From: an uncultured Pedobacter sp.
Lineage (GTDB): Bacteria > Bacteroidota > Bacteroidia > Sphingobacteriales > Sphingobacteriaceae
Direction: 5' to 3'
Assembly (NCBI GenBank): GCA_946478755.1
Contig: CAMLDJ010000169.1
Span: 1-11,445 of the forward strand
DNA length: 11,445 nt
Positions 1 through 5,496 of this stretch are shown here, one piece after another (the stretch's first letter is position 1; each line of letters starts with the position of its first letter). The translations under genes and the position numbers were made by a program. The notes under the pieces are model-generated. The model was given only the letters and a program-made list of their open reading frames with translations, did not search any database and was not told the origin of the DNA.

Positions 1-114
1 CACACATTTCTCACCTGGAGCGATACTTGGAAGTACATACCTTCAGCGATAGCAGGGCTGCATATAGACGCAAGCTTTAATACGGGTGATAACCAATCCG
101 CTACGTTTCTTTGA
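1..114 (+). CDS. possible C-terminal fragment of a gene entering from the left
   Basis: Reading frame 1 is open from the window edge to a TGA at 112-114, giving 37 residues with a plausible composition (includes TWSDTWKYIP and ends in SATFL). A strong forward terminator about 100 bases downstream implies that a plus-strand transcription unit ends here. Frame 3 is also open up to a TAA at 78, and one minus-strand frame is open too, so the choice of frame is weak. No family is recognisable from so short a tail. Confidence 0.3.
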   Translation, partial: HTFLTWSDTWKYIPSAIAGLHIDASFNTGDNQSATFL

Positions 115-211
115 TCGCTGATCATGCCATTGGCTGAAGCCGCCGAGATAAATAATAAATTTCATCTAAAATTCATGAAGCAGCCGTACATTTACTTGAA
201 CGCGTTAATTT

Positions 212-258
212 TAAGCGGGAAATCGCCTTTAGGCTGAGTCCCGCTTATTTTTTTTTTT
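212..258 (+). terminator. rho-independent terminator of the upstream (off-window) unit
   Basis: A 9-bp perfect stem (TAAGCGGGA at 212-220 with TCCCGCTTA at 239-247) encloses an inner GCC-TTTA-GGC mini-hairpin and is followed by eleven T residues at 248-258. Orientation is forward, so it ends transcription arriving from the left and insulates the lipoprotein gene at 335. Confidence 0.88.
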
Positions 259-279
259 AGGGCTTTCACTTCAGTTCAA

Positions 280-311
280 TTTGGATGATATTAGCCGGAA
301 TCTTATTTTTG
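280..311 (+). promoter_or_regulatory. Bacteroidota-type promoter for the 335-844 lipoprotein
   Basis: TTTG at 280-283 is followed after exactly 20 bases by TATTTTTG at 304-311, matching the Bacteroidota consensus TTTG-N17-23-TAnnTTTG (-33 and -7 elements). Transcription would begin about five to seven bases after the -7 box, near 316-318, leaving a leader of roughly 18 bases before the ATG at 335. This rules against the in-frame TTG at 281, which would lie upstream of the transcript start. No operator-like repeat is evident around it. Confidence 0.75.
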
Positions 312-334
312 GAAGAAATATCAATCTACAACTT

Positions 335-844
335 ATGAACTTACGCTCACTATTCCCTCTACTAGTTGCATTTGTAATTATGACCGGAGGATGCCAGAAA
401 AAAGATTCGTCGGGTAATCCCTGCGACGGTCTGATGAATGAAAGCCCGCCAACCAATATCTTGATCAAGTTTGTGGATAAAGCGACCGGACAAAACCTGA
501 TCCTTAGCCAGAATTTGCAGGCCAGCGACATTACTGTCGTCAATACCACTACGGGCAAGCCGTTTGTCAATTGGGCTGTAAGGAATGAAACATCGACTTC
601 TCCCTTAAACGGAACGCTGCAATTTTCGGTCTTCCACGAAACTGCCGGACAATATCCCTATCAGATCAAATTGGGGAGCTTTGGAACGGCCACACTGACT
701 TATACCGTTTCCAAAACTGCGACTGATAATCCGTGCAAACCAGAAGCCTATCCGATCAGTGAGATCCGGATCGCTGACCATCCGTTTACGCCTTTTACCC
801 ACGAGGGTAAGAGCTATCCGAATATCCTGGTGCTGGAACTCTGA
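335..844 (+). CDS. lipoprotein of unknown function (169 aa)
   Basis: The protein starts with a signal peptide (MNLRSLFPLL, then a hydrophobic stretch) ending in a lipobox-like MTGGC, with the predicted lipidated cysteine at residue 20 followed by QKKDSSG. It is therefore expected to be anchored in the outer or inner membrane facing the periplasm or cell surface. Two further cysteines, at residues 30 (NPCDG) and 134 (NPCKP), sit in similar N-P-C contexts and could form a disulfide. The rest looks beta-rich. I do not recognise a named family and assign no function. The ATG at 335 is preferred over an in-frame TTG at 281 because it sits directly before the signal peptide and downstream of the predicted promoter. 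The gene appears monocistronic, with a terminator on each side. Confidence 0.82.
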   Translation: MNLRSLFPLLVAFVIMTGGCQKKDSSGNPCDGLMNESPPTNILIKFVDKATGQNLILSQNLQASDITVVNTTTGKPFVNWAVRNETSTSPLNGTLQFSVFHETAGQYPYQIKLGSFGTATLTYTVSKTATDNPCKPEAYPISEIRIADHPFTPFTHEGKSYPNILVLEL

Positions 845-865
845 TGGATTAGGGCACAGGTTTAG

Positions 866-900
866 AAAAACCCGGCGAATCAAAAGATTGCCGGGTTTTT
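866..900. terminator. bidirectional terminator between convergent genes
   Basis: AAAAACCCGGC at 866-876 pairs with GCCGGGTTTTT at 890-900. The stem continues inwards as AATC/GATT around an AAAA loop, with one bulged G at 877. The A-run on the left and T-run on the right allow it to act on both strands: for the lipoprotein ending at 844 and for the minus-strand gene ending at 904. Confidence 0.9.
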
Positions 901-903
901 GCA

Positions 904-1377
904 TTAGCTAATTTTAATACTCAGTCTTTTGATGGTTTGCCATCCAGCCTTATCTGTAAGCCGGATCATGAAGTGGTAATCGCCAGGATCAATGTCTGCA
1001 GGTACGTTTATTTCCTGTTGCATGTCATAGGTTTTTAAATTTTCTGGTATAGGATAGCTTTGGATTAGCAGGAACGGTTTAAGTGGTGTTTTCACCGGGT
1101 CGAGCCCACAGCTTTCTACCTCCGTGCTATGGGCGTGGTGATCAAAGTTATGATGAATATCCAGGCTTACCGATCCCAACACTGTATTATCATTAAGTAG
1201 AGCACGAAAGGTAAATTTCTCGCCACGATTCACATGACTGCACTGAACTGGAAAGGAACTGGCCGCATTGATATCGACGACCGGATATTCGGTGTCGATT
1301 TCCTGTACATTGTCTTTTTTACAGGCTCCTGCCAGAACCGAAATCGTTAAGCAGAAATAAAGGAGTTGTTTTTTCAT
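904..1377 (-). CDS. DUF4625-like lipoprotein, single domain (157 aa)
   Basis: A signal peptide ends at a lipobox-like LAGAC with lipidation expected at Cys19, followed by KKDN. Such charged starts are common on Bacteroidota lipoproteins and could favour surface export. The body matches my memory of the DUF4625 family: SFPVQCSHVNRG, then LGSVSLDIHHNFDHHAHST (His75, 76, 80, 81, 83), a second Cys at 90, and the C-terminal GDYHFMIRLTDKAGW. Cys46 and Cys90 may pair. The dense histidine cluster suggests transition-metal binding, which is an inference because the family has no assigned function that I know of. It is the last gene of the minus-strand receptor/lipoprotein cluster, 57 bases after the two-domain paralogue. 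A terminator-like hairpin lies in that gap, so expression may be partly uncoupled. Confidence 0.88.
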   Translation of the reverse strand: MKKQLLYFCLTISVLAGACKKDNVQEIDTEYPVVDINAASSFPVQCSHVNRGEKFTFRALLNDNTVLGSVSLDIHHNFDHHAHSTEVESCGLDPVKTPLKPFLLIQSYPIPENLKTYDMQQEINVPADIDPGDYHFMIRLTDKAGWQTIKRLSIKIS

Positions 1378-1401
1378 CAGATTAAATTATTGTTAAACGG
1401 G

Positions 1402-1431
1402 AAAAAAAGCTTTACGCTAAGGTGCTAAAGC
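1402..1431 (-). terminator. intra-cluster terminator or attenuator behind the two-domain lipoprotein
   Basis: Read on the minus strand, GCTTTA (1431-1426) pairs with TAAAGC (1414-1409). An extra GC/GC pair sits across a single bulge, the loop is ACCTTA, and seven T residues follow (1408-1402). It begins three bases after the stop codon of the 2145-1435 gene and lies before the next gene's start at 1377. It may reduce read-through into the last lipoprotein gene. The stem is short, so partial termination is more likely than complete. Confidence 0.65.
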
Positions 1432-1434
1432 GAG

Positions 1435-2145
1435 TTAAGGTTTGTCGAAGTGTGTTTCAAAATCGTTCTCTTTTCCGCTTTGATCAACAATTCTTAGGTC
1501 GACATGATAATGGCCTTTGGGCGCTGCGGCAATATCCATGTGCTTGTGAAGATTATAGGTGGTTTGCCCGACCATAGCGCCGTCTGTATAGCTTACTTCC
1601 TTTTCCCATCCGGAGCCATGTATTTCCAATACGATCTCCGCTATTTTATTCGGAACGGTGATCACAGCTTCTACATGCAGGTCGTTTCCGGCAGCATTAA
1701 GACCGACTTCAAAATTTGATACCGAAGGCATTGTAGGATCGGCAATAACCTGCAGCTCAAATTCTGTTTCGGTTACCTGTCCAGTTTGATCGGTCACCTT
1801 CAGATGTCCATGGTATTCCCCAAGGGCTGCATCGGCGGGGACATCAATATGTTTGTGAAATTGTGCATTTTTGAGTCCGGAAAATCCCTCAGTATAGGTA
1901 GTGTTTACTTCCCAGCCACTGCCACTCTCCGGGTGGATTTCTAACACCACCGCTTTTATATTGCCGGGCGCGATAATTTCAGCCTCAATGTGCAGGTCAT
2001 TGCCCGGGTGGGCGACCTTGCTGTTGCTTGTTCCTACTTCAAGCCCTTCAATGGAGGGTTTCGGCGTTTCCTGCTTGTCTTTTTTACATGCAGTAAAGGT
2101 GGCAATCAGTAGCAGGAATGCTAACATAACTTTTGTCGTTTTCAT
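1435..2145 (-). CDS. lipoprotein with two tandem DUF4625-like domains (236 aa)
   Basis: A signal peptide ends at TFTAC, with the lipidated cysteine at residue 20 followed by KKDKQE. Two homologous units follow, at about residues 29-134 and 139-236. Each contains, in order, a P-S-(I/V)..(L/F)EVG start, GNDLH(I/V)EA, a VLEIH...GSGWE segment, a Y-T-(E/D)-G turn, HKH(I/M)D, a Y-H strand and (V/I)DQ(S/T)G. The conserved histidines (residues 52, 71, 97, 99, 112, 114 and their repeat-2 counterparts) suggest metal ligands; this is inference. The family assignment rests on resemblance to the single-domain neighbour downstream and is less certain than for that gene. It lies 44 bases after the TonB-dependent receptor with no terminator between, so the two are very probably co-transcribed. 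A role in handing ligand to that receptor is plausible. Confidence 0.85.
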   Translation of the reverse strand: MKTTKVMLAFLLLIATFTACKKDKQETPKPSIEGLEVGTSNSKVAHPGNDLHIEAEIIAPGNIKAVVLEIHPESGSGWEVNTTYTEGFSGLKNAQFHKHIDVPADAALGEYHGHLKVTDQTGQVTETEFELQVIADPTMPSVSNFEVGLNAAGNDLHVEAVITVPNKIAEIVLEIHGSGWEKEVSYTDGAMVGQTTYNLHKHMDIAAAPKGHYHVDLRIVDQSGKENDFETHFDKP

Positions 2146-2189
2146 AATTTTTAAGTGTTTCTGTGTTAATATTTGTTTAATTGTTTGTT

Positions 2190-4673
2190 TTATTGACGTG
2201 TCGAATGAATCATAAAAGGCACTTTGAGTAATAGGATGATGTTTCTTGCGGCTTCCGGCAGCTCGATGAGCCGGTAGAAACTAGTATGATTCAGGTATCG
2301 GGTATTGAACAGGTTTTGTGCCTGCAGACTAATTGTAACAGGCTGATGATTTAAGCGAATTTCGGCTCCGGTCTGTATATTGACGACGCCATAGCCAGGC
2401 GTTTTCTTTTCAGGCGGCACAATGTTATTTTGCGCGGCAGTAATGCGGTAATCAACTGACAGATAGGTGCTAGTGAAATTGCTGTTCAGAGAAGGAGACC
2501 AGCTCAGGTTCATCAGGAGGGAAGCGGGTGGTGAAAAGGGGAGTGTATATCCCTTTTTGTCGCCCGAGAGCTGTTTGGAATACAAGTATTCGCCAAGCAG
2601 TTCGGTACTCAGGGCTTTCATGATCCGATATTTTAACTGGATTTCCCCACCGTAGCGCATTACCTGGCTTTGCGCATATTGAAAAACCTGATTGCCGGCG
2701 CCATAGAAATAATCGTGTTCGGCAGTGGGGTTGAGATAGATGTAATTGGGGAAATAGTTATAAAAAGGACTGAGCTGTACGGACCACTTTTCGGTACCCC
2801 AGCCCAGGGTCAGATCGGCCTGATACGATTGTTCAGAATTTAACGAGGGGTTGCCACGCTCATAACTGAAATAATGATAGTTGACTCCGTTGGCCGACAA
2901 TTCCTTGGCAATGGGCATTCGGAAACTTTTGCCAACATTGGCTTTCAGACTGAAAGGGCCCGGGGACAAATAGTTGATGCCAGCCGACCACACAAGGGTA
3001 TTGAAAGTCCGCGTCAGATTGTTCGCCCGGATGAGCTTTTGCCCTTCGGTTTGGAACCAGTCTGTGTACCGGAACATGCGGAGCCTGCCGTGATCATAAC
3101 GCAGGGCTGCGTGAACCAAGACCTGATCACTTAGCTTAAACTTATCGTACAGAAAAATTCCTGCTGTAGATTGCTTAAAGGAGGGCACCAGGAAGCTCCA
3201 GCCGTTGATGTGGTTATTTTGATACTCGCCATTAAGACCAAGGATGAGTTCATGACGGTTCAATTGCAACCGGTCGCGAACATTCAGCGAATAAACCTGC
3301 TTGTCAAACTGGCGTTCCAGGTTTGAAGGAGTGCGCATAGCATCCGGGTATAGCGCGGGCATATAGCCATGGTTGACATACTGGCTGAACTCCTGCCGGA
3401 AATTATGCTGATAACCAAAATCGGCCTGCAGCAAGTGACTGCCAGTATGGTAGTGGCTGCGATTGACGAGCTTAAAGTGGTTAACCTCCTGGCTGGGCAG
3501 TTGCACATCACGAGCAGAATGGTCATGCAATAAAGTGTCGACCCTACGCGGCTCCAGGCCATGTGCATTGGCGAAAAAGCCGCTGCGCGTATGGACATTC
3601 GACACATAAAACAGGGATCGGAAGCGATCCGTAATGTAGCCGGTATTGAAATGAACACCGGTCTCGCGCCCCGCTGTATTCCTCAAATATTGTTTATGGA
3701 GCTTTACCGCATAATCATATACATAAACCGTATCTGTTGGTACCCGGTAATCGCTGTAATTTAGATATGTGATCCGCGAGTCAAAGAACCAGTTTTGTTT
3801 ACGGCCGAAGAAGTTGAGCGAGCTGCCGTAAAGGTTGTTGTTCGTTTTTCCAATGAGTTCAATCGATCCGCCAAGTGTTTGAGCTGCCGGTAAAAGACCG
3901 GGTTTTACATTGATAGCACCTCCGATGGCATCCGATCCATATATAAAGGATGCGGCCCCTTTTAGAAGTTCGGCTTCGCCAGCGGCAAATTGATCGAGTT
4001 CCAAACCGTGATCGGCTCCCCATTGCTGTCCTTCGTGTTTGATGCCCTTGTCTGTCACTACCACCCGGTTGAAGCCCATTCCACGTATCAGTGGTTTAGA
4101 TTGACCGGATCCGATGCCAATTGTCTTGATACCGGGCAGCCGCGATAGGGTATGCATCAGACTACCGCCAAGGTTGCGTTCCATGAATGTTTTATCTGCC
4201 ACCTCTATATTTAATGATGCTGTTTGCTTGCGCGTATCTGCATAGCGGTCTTGCACCATCACCTCTGCCAGTTCATGACTAGCCGGATGTAAAATGATCG
4301 TGATGGATTTGGGTGTTCCTGTCACATTAAATAAGCGGGTCTCTGCTTTGAAGCCGACATGGGAGGCCGTTAACTGATAGGGACCGCCCTGTGGCAGGAG
4401 GAAGCTGAATCTCCCGACTGAGTCGGTGCTCGTTGTTTGTCTGTCTTCCAATAAAACAATATGGACGTTGGGCAATGGCTCACCATTATGGTTCAGAACC
4501 CTTCCAATTAGCCGATAGGATTGTGCAAAGGCAAGTTGCCCAACACTAAGAGCATTGATCAACAGGAAAATAACACAGGTTTTTAAGCTATAAGATGAGG
4601 TAAAAAAACAGCTTTTCGAAGGATAGACTTTTCGATACAAAATAAATAAATTACGATGCCCGCAGAGGCACAT
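2190..4673 (-). CDS. TonB-dependent outer-membrane receptor, probable metal or metal-complex importer
   Basis: The protein has 827 residues. A long N-terminus with a hydrophobic signal core ends near AFAQ (about residue 51). A carboxypeptidase-regulatory-like beta domain follows (about 54-128, with RLIGRVLNHNGEPLPNV), then a plug (about 135-257, with PLIRGMGFNRVVV and SDAIGGAINV) and a 22-strand-type barrel. The barrel carries FRMP (584-587) and GNPSL (607-611), resembling the FRAP/NPNL region found in haem and zinc receptors of this superfamily. Residues 361-435 are unusually histidine-rich (His361, 371, 383, 385, 399, 407, 409, 413, 423, 435), consistent with metal capture in outer loops. 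The substrate is inferred. The start is uncertain: 4673 is the only ATG before the signal core, but it gives a signal region of about 50 residues, and a TTG at codon 12 is an alternative. It heads the operon with the two DUF4625-like lipoproteins. Confidence 0.92.
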   Translation of the reverse strand: MCLCGHRNLFILYRKVYPSKSCFFTSSYSLKTCVIFLLINALSVGQLAFAQSYRLIGRVLNHNGEPLPNVHIVLLEDRQTTSTDSVGRFSFLLPQGGPYQLTASHVGFKAETRLFNVTGTPKSITIILHPASHELAEVMVQDRYADTRKQTASLNIEVADKTFMERNLGGSLMHTLSRLPGIKTIGIGSGQSKPLIRGMGFNRVVVTDKGIKHEGQQWGADHGLELDQFAAGEAELLKGAASFIYGSDAIGGAINVKPGLLPAAQTLGGSIELIGKTNNNLYGSSLNFFGRKQNWFFDSRITYLNYSDYRVPTDTVYVYDYAVKLHKQYLRNTAGRETGVHFNTGYITDRFRSLFYVSNVHTRSGFFANAHGLEPRRVDTLLHDHSARDVQLPSQEVNHFKLVNRSHYHTGSHLLQADFGYQHNFRQEFSQYVNHGYMPALYPDAMRTPSNLERQFDKQVYSLNVRDRLQLNRHELILGLNGEYQNNHINGWSFLVPSFKQSTAGIFLYDKFKLSDQVLVHAALRYDHGRLRMFRYTDWFQTEGQKLIRANNLTRTFNTLVWSAGINYLSPGPFSLKANVGKSFRMPIAKELSANGVNYHYFSYERGNPSLNSEQSYQADLTLGWGTEKWSVQLSPFYNYFPNYIYLNPTAEHDYFYGAGNQVFQYAQSQVMRYGGEIQLKYRIMKALSTELLGEYLYSKQLSGDKKGYTLPFSPPASLLMNLSWSPSLNSNFTSTYLSVDYRITAAQNNIVPPEKKTPGYGVVNIQTGAEIRLNHQPVTISLQAQNLFNTRYLNHTSFYRLIELPEAARNIILLLKVPFMIHSTRQ

Positions 4674-4856
4674 TAAACTGAACTTTGGAATTAATGATGA
4701 ATTTACACCGGCAGGAAGTCGGTTTAACGTGTAGAAAGCGCTTGTGGTAGAATCAGAGTATTAGCCAGGCAAAGGAATATAAAATGCATACTGATACTCA
4801 TTTATGACATTCAAATCTTTGCGGAAATATTAAGAATCTATTAAATAGCGAAGCGC
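4674..4856. other. 183-bp gap between Cys/His-rich gene and receptor
   Basis: No gene is seen here. Two copies of the self-complementary octamer AAGCGCTT occur, at 4736-4743 and 4851-4858, the second overlapping the stop codon of the Cys/His-rich gene. A loose dyad, ATG-N2-TA-N4-TA-N2-CAT, occurs near 4784-4801. I found no exact TAnnTTTG -7 element, only 7-of-8 matches without a correctly spaced TTTG, and no strong terminator. It is therefore unclear whether the receptor has its own promoter or is reached by read-through from 5207. Confidence 0.4.
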
Positions 4857-5207
4857 TTAGCAGCTGACGGGAGGGGGGGCTTTGTTAGTAAAGCCATGTG
4901 AAGCGCATTTGTAAATACCGGCAGAAGTTTCCCGTTGCAACGTGATGGCTTCAGGTATCCTGATTAGCAGGAGAGGGGAATAGACGAGTGGAGTGGAATG
5001 CACCTGTTTATGGGCGATATACTCACAGATCACACACTTGTCCGTCGTGTGGACATATTCGGTATGATCGCCCTGATCTATCAATGAGGCATCGTTGTGC
5101 GCGTGAAGAATCTGAACACTCCAACTGGCAATGAAGACAAAGGCCAGCAACAGCGATAGGATTGCCCTAAGCTTTTGTGGTTGATATCTTGTCTTTAAAT
5201 GCAACAT
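4857..5207 (-). CDS. small Cys/His-rich secreted or membrane-anchored protein (116 aa)
   Basis: A basic N-terminus (MLHLKTRYQPQKLR) precedes one hydrophobic segment at about residues 15-34, acting as a signal peptide or anchor. The exported part is rich in potential metal ligands: LHAH (His35, 37), His48, His53, a CVIC motif (Cys58, Cys61), His66, His70, then Cys101, His104 and a C-terminal Cys116. A proline-rich tail (NKAPPP) resembles the RGPP/RAPP endings of small DUF2946-type proteins found beside metal-transport genes, but this is similarity of layout only. It lies upstream of and on the same strand as the receptor, separated by 183 bases. I infer a periplasmic role in metal handling or sensing; no enzyme activity is suggested. 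The ATG is close to a candidate -7 box, so the transcript may be leaderless. Confidence 0.75.
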   Translation of the reverse strand: MLHLKTRYQPQKLRAILSLLLAFVFIASWSVQILHAHNDASLIDQGDHTEYVHTTDKCVICEYIAHKQVHSTPLVYSPLLLIRIPEAITLQRETSAGIYKCASHGFTNKAPPPVSC

Positions 5208-5212
5208 TGATG

Positions 5213-5220
5213 CAAATGTA
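5213..5220 (-). promoter_or_regulatory. candidate -7 box for the Cys/His-rich gene
   Basis: On the minus strand 5220-5213 reads TACATTTG, an exact match to TAnnTTTG. The best upstream -33 candidate is TTTC at 5240-5237 with a 16-base spacer, one mismatch and slightly short. The box ends five bases before the ATG at 5207. A perfect 10-bp palindrome, TAAATATTTA (5219-5228), overlaps its upstream edge and is a possible repressor site. Confidence 0.4.
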
Positions 5221-5440
5221 AATATTTATGACGAATGAAATGTATTATTTTAGAAAAAAAGAAAAAATAGATTCGGCAAATGAAGGTGTGCTCGTATAGA
5301 GTGAAGTTTTCTGTGGAAAACAAAACCATTGGCGAGCTGTTGAATACACAATGTGTATATAAAACCTTTGAGATGAATGATCCTTTATATGGGAAATCTC
5401 CGGAAGGACTTTTAAATTTCCGGATATGAGTGATGTCTTT
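5221..5440. other. non-coding gap with several inverted repeats
   Basis: No convincing gene is present. I see three perfect inverted repeats. TCCGGAA (5399-5405) pairs with TTCCGGA (5418-5424) around 12 bases. ATACACA (5344-5350) and TGTGTAT (5352-5358) flank a single central base, an operator-like shape. GTTTTC (5306-5311) pairs with GAAAAC (5316-5321) around TGTG. None is followed by a T-run, so they do not look like terminators. They lie upstream of the Cys/His-rich gene and could be protein-binding sites or part of a structured leader if transcription starts further up. Confidence 0.45.
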
Positions 5441-5482
5441 AAAAAAAGAAGCCGGTTCAAATTTGAATTTGAGCCAGCTTCT
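5441..5482 (-). terminator. terminator of the SusC/SusD/phosphoesterase operon
   Basis: On the minus strand AGAAGC (5482-5477) and GGCTCAAA (5475-5468) pair with TTTGAACC (5461-5454) and GCTTCT (5452-5447). That gives 14 pairs with one mismatch and one G-U pair around a 6-base loop. The T-run continues on the minus strand through 5441. It lies 15 bases after the phosphoesterase stop codon and closes the operon. Confidence 0.88.
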
Positions 5483-5496
5483 AAACTTATGTAACC

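Noticed and set aside
175..237. 20-codon ATG frame (MKQPYIYLNA...) before the left terminator
   Set aside because: It is very short and runs into the terminator stem, with no ribosome-binding signal or family resemblance.
281..334. TTG start extending the first lipoprotein by 18 residues
   Set aside because: The added residues precede a complete signal peptide, and the TTG overlaps the -33 promoter element, upstream of the predicted transcript start.
3284..3658. 124-residue minus-strand frame inside the receptor gene
   Set aside because: It is an out-of-frame shadow of the receptor coding sequence, with no domain or start signal of its own.
4703..4733. TACAC...GTGTA inverted repeat as a structured leader or riboswitch upstream of the receptor
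   Set aside because: Arms are only five bases with a 21-base interior and little supporting pairing, and no known riboswitch core was recognised.
4736..4858. Two AAGCGCTT octamers as a paired operator
   Set aside because: An 8-bp palindrome occurring twice in 120 bases is weak evidence. Their flanks are not symmetrical and one overlaps a stop codon.
5245..5460. 71-residue minus-strand open frame between the Cys/His-rich gene and the phosphoesterase
   Set aside because: It starts with a TTG inside the operon terminator, has no recognisable domain and spans the inverted repeats. It looks like chance.
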